Assembly: GCA_037576215.1 (NCBI GenBank)
Contig: JBANDB010000002.1
Location: 2,728,001 to 2,792,000, forward strand
Source: Armillaria gallica
Lineage: Eukaryota; Basidiomycota; Agaricomycetes; Agaricales; Physalacriaceae
Direction: 5' to 3'
Length of the DNA: 64,000 bases
A model generated the notes under the pieces. That model saw only the letters and a list, made by a program, of their open reading frames with translations, was not told the DNA's origin and made no database searches. Of the stretch, positions 47,472-57,540 are shown one piece after another. A program made the position numbers and the translations under genes. Numbering within the stretch: the first letter of the stretch is position 1; each line of letters starts with the position of its first letter.

Positions 47472-50400
47472 ATGTTTGGATCTACCTCAGAATTCGTACG
47501 CATTAAAAAACACGAAGTCTACTATATTGAAGGAGGAGACGTATATTTCCTGGTAAGTTTTAGCTAGCAGAAGGGTGCGCGTGTGCTCACTAGGGCTCAC
47601 CTAGGTGGGAGAATGTATGTTCAGGGTCCACAGATCCTACTTCAAGAGGGAATCTTCCAAGTTCCAGCAAATGTTTGGTGGCCCGACGTCGCCTGGGAAG
47701 GAACCCGAAGGCTCTTCGCCTAGTACTGCATTCAGACTGAGTGATATCACAGCAGAAGATTTTGCGCACTTCCTTTGGATCCTCTACAATCCGTGAGTGC
47801 TACGCGCTGTCAATATTGAGAAAGAAAACCTATTCTTTCTATCAGAAGGCCCTCTACATATGATGCCTCTACAGATGTTTGGATTACCATTCTTCGCATT
47901 GCGTGCAAATGGTCGTTCCCTGAAGTGAAGGTCCTAGCTATCAAAGAACTTGAGCGAAAGACGATCACTTTGGTCGACCCCATCGTCCTGTACAACCACT
48001 ACAAAGACGATCCAAGCGTCTCGGCACTGCTATATGCAAAACTCTGTTCACGAGACCAACCTCTCACCATGGAACAATCGATGTGCCTGGGCATTGAGAC
48101 CTCTGTTCGCATATTCCACGCCCGCGAGCGTCTCCGTTCATCCTCCCTCGATAGGCTGAAGAGCCCTTTACCAGACGGCGTCGATCTTGCAGATGTGATT
48201 CAAGTCATCGACGAGGTCTGGGGAAGTGATACGAACTATGCATCAGGTGGATGTGTGATTGTCAGTGTGTTCTGGTGTGCTTTTACTTACTCTTTTTCCA
48301 TTGTCGCCCATAGGACTGAGTGTCGATACTCAGCAAGGCAGCAACAGAGCACCGACCGACCCTGGATCAGGACTTACAGCAACTCTCGTTCAATCGATGC
48401 TTGAACCCGTTGCTCCATTGCAGCAGAGCGCTAATCGTTGGGATAGGCATGCGCTCGGGGCAAACGATCCGGACTCCCCCGATGTCGTCGACCGTAAGGT
48501 CAAAGGTCTTCTGAACAAGCTCACGATGGAGAAATTCGACTCCCTCTCCGACCAAATCATCGCATGGGCAAACAAGTCCGAGAAGGAAAAAGATGGCCGA
48601 ACTCTCATTCAGGTCATCCGGCTCATCTTTGAGAAAGCGACTGATGAAGCTACATGGTCAGAGATGTATGCTCGTCTCTGTCGGAAAATGATGGAACGGA
48701 TCAGTCCAAAGGTCCAGGATGATGGTATCAAGAACGCAGAGGGGAAACCTATTGCTGGCGGTCAATTGTTCCGGAAATACTTTCTCAACAGGTGTCAGGA
48801 AGATTTCGAGCGAGGTTGGGTGGCGAAAGAAGCTACTGCTGCAGCTGCAGCTTCCAAAGCTATCGAGGATCAAGCTGCCAAGGTTGCGGCTGAGAAGAAA
48901 GGTGATGGAGAGGAGGAGATCGCGCTCTACTCCGAAGAGTACTACGCCGCGCAGAAAGCGAAACGTCAGGGTCTCGGTTTGGTCAAATTCATTGGTGAAT
49001 TGTTCAAACTGCAGATGTTGACGGAGCGTATCATGCTTGAGTGTGTCAGGAAGCTGCTTGTGAATGTTGAGAATCCCGAGGAAGAGGAGATCGAGTCCCT
49101 CTGTAAGCTTTTGACTGCTGTTGGGCAATTGTTGGATACAACGAAGGCCCGGACTTATATGGATGTCTACTTCTCTCGCATGAAGGAGCTTACGAAGAAC
49201 CTTAATGTTAGCTCGCGTATGCAGTTCATGTTACAGGTACGTTTTACGATATCGGCGAGTTATTCTTCTAACTAACCGTGACTAGGACGTTCTCGAACTG
49301 CGTGAGCGGAAGTGGGTTAGCCGTAATGCTGTTGCCGCGCCTACCACGATTTCTCAGATACACGAAGCAGTAAGCATCTTTTAGTTTCATTTCGGGCATC
49401 ACTATATCATCACATTTTTAAGGCCGCAAAGGAGAAAGCCGCGCAAGAGAAGGAGTCGTATCAACGTCAAATGTCAATGTCTCGCGGCGGATCCCGTCGG
49501 GGCGGAGAGCGAGGCGGATACCCTCAAGTTGGTGCCGATGGTTGGGCACTCGCTGGCGGTAATTTTGCTCCACGGCCTCCTTCCAAGGCCGGTGATCTGT
49601 CCAAGTATGGTCAGATCAGCAACAAGGGCGCGCCTCTTACTTTCGGTCCTCAGAGCAGCATTTACGCCGGAAATTTTGCTCCACGGCCTCCTTCCAAGGC
49701 CGGCGATCTGTCCAAGTTTGGTCAGATCAGCAACAAGGGCGCACCTCTTACTTTCGGTCCTCAGAGCAGCATTTACGCCGGAAAGAAAAACAAGCGAGAG
49801 TCTGTCCAACGATCGAATTCTTCTTCGCAGAACATGTTCTCTATGCTTAATAATGACTCTACTGCAGAAGCCACGCCCAAAGGTAAACTTCCCCTCCTCG
49901 CCAGAGTTATCGAGCTGACTCTATTCGCTTTATTAGAATTGCTCCAACGCAAACGACTTGTTCTTGCGCCTCGTTCGAAACCAGTCGATGGGCAGGAAAA
50001 TGCACCGACCACTGCAGAGTCTGAGGCTAGCTCAGACGAAGAAGCTACCGCCGAACTTGAACCTGTCGAGATGAGCGAGAAGGACGCCAAGAAGAAGATC
50101 GAAGAGGACATCAAAGAGTTTAGCGCTGTACGGAATCTTGATGAAGCAGAAGTTTACTTCACCCAACTTCCTGCTAAACACCACCCTCTCCTGGTTGACA
50201 AACTCATTTCATTTGCTGTCGAGTCGAAGGAGGCAGACGCCCAGCTAGTGTACGACCTCTTCTCCCGAGCCTCGACCAAGAATCTGTGTACGATTGTTGA
50301 TTTCGAAAGTGGGTTTGCTGGAGTTCTCGAGTTTCTGGATGACATTGCCATTGATGCGCCGATGGCCTTCAAACTGATGGCAACCATGATGAAGGGGCCA

Positions 50401-50475
50401 GCCTTTGATGATGAGCAACGGATACGCTTAGCTTCGAAGACGGACAGTACCAAACTTCTTGGGCTTTTATCTTAG
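47472..50475 (+). CDS. BTB-MIF4G-MA3 fusion protein (copy F)
   Basis: Exons 47472-47552, 47605-47792, 47846-48246, 48314-49236, 49286-49369, 49423-49882 and 49937-50475 give 891 aa in one frame. Exons 1-3 are a complete BTB protein: HEVYYIEGGDVYFL-VGECMFRVHRSYF, FRLSDITAEDFAHFLWILYNP and the helical EVKVLAIKELERKTITL region. Exon 4 starts SVDTQQGSNRAP and continues into MIF4G; exon 7 ends in MA3 (LLGLLS). The eIF4E-binding motif and coiled coil are absent, as in DAP5/p97-type proteins. The BTB-MIF4G junction depends on a GTGGAT donor at 48247, a weak site. The linker carries an exact-frame 111-bp tandem duplication (49561 and 49672). No stop or frameshift. Confidence 0.75.
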
Positions 50476-52092
50476 ACTCGCTGATTCCGTCTTGCGTCTC
50501 GTACTGACACTGTATCCGTTTCATACTTTGGCATATCATTTATTCTACGGTGCTTTCAGTGAATCTTCTGCTATATTCCAGACACTATGCGTTTTGAATA
50601 TATATTTTTGTGACCAGAACTCCGATTAAACCTGGCGAGACGGTATAAGGTTCTTTTGAATGAATGCCAGTTCCCAGTATCGTTGGGCTTTTAAGAGAAA
50701 GACGAACTAGTTGAAATTAACATTGATTAGCCAAGTAACACGAAGTTCGTAAGGAGAAAAGTGTACTTGTATTACAGACGATGAATGCACATCTAGCAGG
50801 CGCTCATTTTATCCGATTTTTCAGCCGTCCTCGCGAAAGGGCCTCAAGATATCCTTTCATCCACAAAAAAACGCAGGTAACAACTTTGAAGCTTGTAACT
50901 TGGGAGGAACCCATGCCGCTATGAGGAATATCCGTCAAATCGCGGGTCAATATCTCGAGCTTGCGCCAGGATCTGCCGATTTATCATTGTCAACGTAGGA
51001 CAGGCCCAGGAATCGAATAGTCGATATCTCGTCAACCTTTCGCCAGGGACAGTCGTTCTTGTCGAGCATTGTTAGCATCATCCGTGCCAGCAGCGAGCAG
51101 TGATTACAGTACGCTAAGTTGTCCTCGAAGCCTTGCGCAAAATCGGGAACTGGTGCATTCGAACAGCAAGAAATAACCTTCGAAAAGCTTGTTCAAGTTA
51201 GTCAGCGTAAGAATGAAGAGGACAGACGTGCCTATTAACCTGAAATCGACAAGGGAGTCTCCATGAAGTATTGAGAGTGCTGTATGTAGTAGCCGTAAAG
51301 CATTACTGTATCGGTGCGAGTACTGTCGCGATAAGTAAAGCGCGCGGAAAAAAAGAGGAGCTTGTACTATGAATTTAAACTTGAAGATGAGTCTGTAAAG
51401 CAGCGGGATATGGACGGAAATCGATCCTGGTGGTGGCTGGTAGAGTTTTAGTAGACTGTCCCTGCCCGGCCCCGAAATTGCAAATACCTTCTCTTCCGTG
51501 ACCAGCACTATCCCTCATTTTTTTGTTCCACATTGGCGCTCCGGTCGACCAAAACGTGTCTAATAGGGCGCTGGAGCGGTATAAGGCGCAGGAAAGGATC
51601 GAGGGAACGTTCCGGGCGAAGTACGTCTCAGATGAATAAGTTACCTTTCCATTCGCGCTTATTCTGTGTTGCTCTGCTTGCAGAAGGTCAGAGAACCTTG
51701 GTTAATCGCCTAAGACGGAAAGATGGTATACCCCAGCTCGTGGGAGGTAACGGACCGATATCGGCGTTCTGTATCCTATGGGAAACGCGTCCCACCGACT
51801 AGCAACGAGTCGTATCCTATACCCACGGCCTCTTTGGGTGGGGTGGGTGAGGGTTTGGCTTGAAGTTAGTGCCCTCAATCTCACGCAATGTTAATCAACA
51901 AACTGGTGAGTCCATGTTAAGGTCTGTCTAGTCATATGATATCATCTATCGATATCACAGTTGGGCACGCGCTGTTGGACCCTGAGGAGAAGTCAGTATA
52001 TACTGTACAACAACACGATCCGAGGCGCCTATGTAAACCACTGAAAAGTCGCAAATCACTCTTCTCACGCTTTCCCTCTGCCCTCTACCCCA
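50476..52092. repeat. unit-7 spacer; TATA box of copy G lost
   Basis: Homologous to 45.87-47.47 kb. It holds minus-strand relic frames (51.1-51.5 kb) and the intact target site of the 33.4-kb element (near 51.48 kb). AGGCGCCT is present at 52023-52030 but is followed by ATGTAAACC; the TATATAAA of the other copies is deleted. Confidence 0.5.
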
Positions 52093-54767
52093 ATGTCTGG
52101 ATCCACATCAGAACTCGTAGGCATAAAAAAACATGAAGTTTACTATATCGAAGGAGGAGATGTATATTTTCTGGTGAGTTCTGGCTATCAGAAGGGTGCA
52201 CGTGTACTCACTAAGGCTTACCTAGGTGGGAGAATATTTGTTCCGGGTCCACCGACACTTTTTCGAGGAGGGATCCTCCAAGTTCCAGCAAATGTTTGGT
52301 GGCCTGACGTCCCCTGGCAAGGAGCCCGAAGGTTCTTCCCCTGATACTGCATTCAGATTGAGTGATATCACAGCAGAGGATTTCGCCCACTTCCTTTGGA
52401 TCTTCTACAATCCGTGAGTGCTACGCGCTGTCAATATTGAGAAGGAATACTTATTCTTCTGGCAGAAGGCCTTCCGCGCACGATGCCTCTACAGATGTTT
52501 GGGTCGCCATTCTTCGCACGGCGTGCAATTGGTTGTTCCCTGAAGTTAGGGCCCTGGCTATCAAAGAACTGGAGCGAAGGACGATCACTTTAGTCGGCCC
52601 TACCGTCCTGCACCGAGATTTTAAGGTCGATCCGAGCCTCTCGGCGGTGCTATATGCGAAACTCTGTTCGCGCGACGAACCTCTCACCATAGAAGAGTCC
52701 GTGGTCTTGGGCATTGAGACCACTGTTCGCATCTTCCAGACCCGCGAGCGCCTCCGCTCCTCGCTCGACGGACTGAAGAGTCTTCTATCAAATGGGGTCG
52801 ACCTTGCAGATGTGATGCAAGTCATGGACGAGGTGTGGGAAGGTGATACGAAACGTGCAACAGGTAGATGGATGATTCTCAATGTGTTCTGGCGTGCTTT
52901 TACTTACTTACTTTTTGTTGCCGCGCATAGTACCAAAAGTCGGTACTCAGCAACGCCGCAACAAAGCACCGACTAAACATAGATCTAGACCTACAGCAAC
53001 TCCCGCTCCATCGATGCTTGATCCCTTTGCTTCATTGCAACAGAGTGCCAATCGTTGGGACAGGCGTTTGCTCAGTTCCAGCGATCCAAACTCTCCCGAT
53101 GTCGTTGACCGTAAGGTCAGGGCTCTTCTGAACCAGCTCACGATGGAGAAATTCGACTCCCTCTCCGACCAAATCATCACATGGGCAAACAAGCCCGAGA
53201 AGGAAAAAGACGGCCGAACTCTCATACAAGTCATCAGGCACGTCTTTGAGAATGCCATTGATCAAGCTCTGTGGTCGGAGATGTATGCTCGTCTCTGTCG
53301 AAAAATGATAGAGGAGATCAAGGACGATGGTATCAGGAATGCTGAAGGAGAACCCGTTGTTGGCGGCCAGCTAATCCGGAAATACCTTCTTAACAAGTGT
53401 CAGGACAATTTCGAGAGAGGTTGGGGGACGAAGCAAGCTGTTGCTGCAGCCACAGCTTCCAAGGTCACCGAGGATGAAACCGCTGCCGAGGGGAAATGCG
53501 GCGGAGAGCAGGAGATTGTGCTCTATTCTGAAGAGTACTACGCCGCGCAGAAAGCGAAACGTCAAGGTCTCGGTTTGGTCAAATTCATGGGTGAATTGTT
53601 CAAACTGCAGATGTTGACGGAGCGTATCATGCACGAGTGTGTCAAGAAGTTACTGTTGAATCCCGAGGAAGAAAATATCGAGTCCCTTTGCGTGCTTTTG
53701 ACTACTGTTGGGCAATTGATGGATACAACGATGGCCCAAGCTCATATGGATGTGTACTTCTCGCGCGTGAAGGAGCTTGCGAAGAGCCCTAATGTTAGCT
53801 CACGTATACAGTTCATGTTACGGGTAAGTTTCACGATTTCGTCGAGTTTCTCTTTCAACTAACCGTGACTAGGACATTCTAGAGCTGCGTAAGCGGAAGT
53901 GGGTTAGGCGTAATCCTGTTGCCGTGCCTACCACGATTGCTCAGATACACGAAGAAGTAAGCATCTTTTAGTTTCATGTCGGGCATCGCTATATCATTAC
54001 ATTTTAAAGGCCGCGAAGGAGAGAGCCGCCCAAGAGGAGGCACATGAACGTCAGAAGTCAAAGTCTCGCCGCGGACCCCGCCGGGATGGAGAACGATTGA
54101 AGTCTGGTCGGAACAGCAACAAGGGTGCACCTAGCACCTCTGGTCCTCAGGGCGGCATCTACACCGGAAAGAAAAACAAGCGAGAGCCTATCCAACAAAC
54201 GAATTCCTCAGAGCAGAACATGGCTTCCATGCCTAATGCCAATTCTACTTCAGAAGCTACGCCCAAAGGTAAATAACCTTTTCTCACCCAGAGTTGTCGA
54301 TTAGAAATGTTCAAACGCAGACCATTTTTCCAGATGAAGCTAGCGCCAAACCTAAACCTGTCAAGATGACGAGGCAAAACGCCAAGAAGAAGATCGAAAA
54401 GAACATCAAAGAGTTTAGCACTGTTCGGAATCTTGATGAAGCAGAAGCTTACTTCGCGCAACTTCCTGCCAAACATCACCCTCTCCTGGTTGATAAACTC
54501 ATTTCGTTTGCTGTCAAGTCGGAGGCAGACGCCCAGCTGGTGACTCAGCTCTTCTCCCGAGCCTCGACCAAGAATCTGTGTACGATTGCTGATTTTGAGA
54601 GCGGATTTGCTGGAGTAATCGAGTTACTGGATGAAATTGCCATTGCTGCGCCTATGGCCTTCAAGTTGATGGCAATCATGATGAAGGGGCCAGTCTTCGA
54701 TGCTGAGCAACGGACACGCTTAGCCTCAAAGACAAGCAGTGCCAAACTTCTTGGGCTTTTATCTTAG
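52093..54767 (+). CDS. BTB-MIF4G-MA3 fusion protein (copy G)
   Basis: Exons 52093-52173, 52226-52413, 52466-52863, 52931-53823, 53873-53956, 54010-54268 and 54334-54767 give 778 aa in one frame. Domain order is as in copy F: BTB (VYYIEGGDVYFL-VGEYLFRVHRHFF), linker, MIF4G (VVDRKVRALLNQLTMEKF to LLTTVGQLMD) and MA3. The junction donor here is GTAGATGG (52864), closer to consensus than in F. MIF4G has a short internal loss (EEIKDDGIRN). The last intron uses a new acceptor (TTCCAG, 54333), which skips the EMLQRKRLVLAP segment of the other copies. The normal TATA box is missing, so expression is doubtful. Confidence 0.7.
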
Positions 54768-54908
54768 ACCCGTTGATTTCGTCTTGCGTTATCTCATGTT
54801 TTGCACGTTCTCCTTCTATTTTCTCATACTTTGACATATTGTCTATTCTACGATGCTTTCAGTTTCTTATTCTAGTTTTCGCTGAGTGCCAATTACTGAC
54901 AGCATCGC

Positions 54909-56377
54909 TCAAGTCGCGAATGTATAACAGAACAACCCATTCTGCGTGTCTAACACGTCAGCAACCTACATTGTAAGCAGATGAATCAACGGAAGTCGCG
55001 CTATTACAAAAGCCTAGTACATACCGTTACGTCGGGAAGAATGTCGAAGAGATATATCACGGTGTCTCCGCTGGTCTCCTGGTAAATCGTTTAGCACATC
55101 TTGTAATAGAACCACTAGTAGCACGTACAACATAACCAGTAGAGGGCTCTTTCTGTGTCTCATACCCTATATTGTTCAAATCATTGATACGAGTCTTGTT
55201 GTCGCCCTGCCATTTCCACCAAAGCTACGTGACTCAAAGATCAGTCCACAAAGAACACGAGAAAGGAATTGAACGCACGTAATCTATATATCCGTGGTGC
55301 ATAAAGAACATTGGATCGTTAGGCGACGATACAGCGTCAGCCATCTGACAAAGATAGTGAGATAGAAGATCATCATCGTAGATGGAAGAACACGCACATC
55401 CCCTCCGACACCAAGATGTCCTGCGATATGGACTCCGGATTCTGCAGTAAAAATAGCCAAGGCAGTTTTAAATCCGGAGAACGTTTCTTGGGCAAGCAGA
55501 GTATCAGTGTATGTCTGTCCAGCTTCGAGTGAGCGCGTATCGTTCACTCGGCGTGTAAGGAGGTGTTTCGTATTCGTTGTTCCATATCCAAGGTACCGTG
55601 TGAGGTTAGCGAAAGGCCCGTCGACGACAGCCCAGTCATCTTCCTCACTACCATTCCCTCCAAAATCGAGCAACACTGGAGAGGCAGCAAACTTTCCGGC
55701 GTCGGCGAGTTCATTCCAGTAGGGAAGCTGAAATCCGATTAATCGTTTTAACTAATGGCGTAAAAAGTAACTAGACGTACAGGTCCAGTATATCCGCACT
55801 CGGTACGTAGGAGTGTTTCGTGAGCATGGACGTAGTAACGATGGACCTGCAATACGGGTTAATCTCGAAACAAGGGATGAGAATGATGTTCATACATGTA
55901 CGAATCTATAAAAGACGGCCTCTGGGTAAGCATAGTGTATGGCGAGCATTGAAGTAACACTGACTGTCCAGTTGCGTGCCAGAAATCATTGCCGTCGTCC
56001 AAATCGCCTTGTTGCGCATGTGCACCAACCTACAGTGGCAAACGAAATACATGAGCATTTTATCAAAGAGCTATACAGTGAATTAAAACTGACAAGGTCA
56101 TCATAGCGCGACACGACACCTGGAATTCCGGTTTTTGCAGGGGCTGCGAAGAGACAAAGCTCTGCCGCGAAATAGGCTGCCTTCTGGTCTTCTGTCAATG
56201 TGTTCCTACAAGGGAAAGAGTGTTGGAAACGGTGCATTGGTGTTGTGAGATAAATGGTTACCATTCTACGCGAATGCTCGGCTCCGTGCAAGTGGACCGT
56301 CGACTGGTAGCCAACGAGTGAGCCAATTGGACAGTAGCCAAGACCAGCAAAGATAGTTTGGACAAGGTAACATGCAT
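54909..56377 (-). CDS. short secreted tyrosinase, copy 1
   Basis: Ten exons on the minus strand (56262-56377, 56094-56205, 55965-56029, 55896-55905, 55781-55846, 55398-55727, 55279-55344, 55129-55224, 55025-55078, 54909-54965) give 323 aa. It starts with a signal peptide (LSLLVLATVQLAHSLA). Type-3 copper site: CuA histidines in VGAHAQQ, FWHATGQ and VHVHRYYVHAHE; CuB in GVHIAGH and FFMHHGYID, with SPNDPMFF. The C terminus is VADVLDTQNGLFCYTFAT, with no inhibitory C-terminal domain, typical of short fungal tyrosinases that oxidise phenols to quinones. Exon 4 is only 10 nt but is needed to keep frame and supply FVH before the third CuA His. Convergent with copy G. Confidence 0.88.
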
Positions 56378-57540
56378 TTTGGCGCAAGTATCAGCAAGTA
56401 AACAAAAGCAGAAATCGCTCGAACTCGGACATTTTCATTTGAAGAAGGTAGCCTTTATATATGTGGATGTTCAATACCTCGGACAGAGAGACGGGGCCGC
56501 AAACAGTGACAAGTTTACCACAAACCTTTGTATTTTTGCTTCGGGATACTAGCCGCCAATTGCACGGCCAATACACTCTAGTGATTGCAACTGACCAGGG
56601 TGCGGGAGTTTCATGGCTTGAGATCCCTTGTCAAACACTTCATAAAATAACCCACGGAGTTCTTGCTGTCACGTTCCCACGCTCCTTTTCGAGCCGCTGC
56701 TGTTCAAAATACCCTCACGATACTCATTGGAACGATGAAATTCGCAACTGCTAGTGAACGTCTTTATTATTCAAAATCAGAACTGGGTCAGCATTGTTTT
56801 CATTCAGTTTCCCAGCGACAATTTAACGTACACTTACACCTGACGTATGGCTCAGCTACTTCGCCAACCTATCTTGATGAATCCTATCCAGCATTGAACG
56901 TTGCCACAATAACAGATCGCTGCAGAATAATAGATACTAAGTCCAATTATTCATGGGGAGTCAGGACTGATGTCACTGTCGTGCTTCGGTCGAAGTGGAG
57001 CAGCGCGCTTGATGCGTGCACCCCACATTCCACTATACCTGCCAGTAAACAGGACGATCCAGACTCTGCGACCCACATCCTTGGTCCTCGTCTTCGTGTG
57101 TGGGCACTCCAGTTTCCCTGAATGAGAATTATCTCCGTGAAGTCGCCTTGACCTGATCCATTAATTGCTTGCTGCGCTCCACTGTTCAATTCCTATTTAA
57201 ATGCGGGAAATTGTCGCTAAACACAGTGTACGCGGGCATCCCAAAATCCGTGGCTGTAATTGGCTATCAGTATCCACTTGCGCGTTGTTTCTTTCATCAA
57301 GCATTGCGTTGGGTGGGGAGGATGACTCCCCTTTGACCGTAGTATGCAAAGGTTCAATCTATCAGCTGTTGGCGAGCTAATGTTCTGGTAGTCGGCACAA
57401 ACGTCATATATGTAGTCGCAATCCAGAAAACTTATATCACTATTTGGAGGAGATTTTATTCTGATCACTATCCCCGAAAAGAAAACCAACCAGAGTCCGT
57501 ACTACGTGTGCAACATCTACCTAAAATACTACGCTTCAGT
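56378..57540. other. upstream region of tyrosinase 1
   Basis: TATA-like TTTATATATG at about 56453-56462, about 80 bp upstream of the tyrosinase ATG. A minus-strand frame around 56947-57189 (MNSGAQQAINGSGQGDFTE...) is longer in the second copy (63058-63396) but ends early here at a TAA, so it is probably non-coding. The 3.7-kb duplication unit ends at about 57536. Confidence 0.5.
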
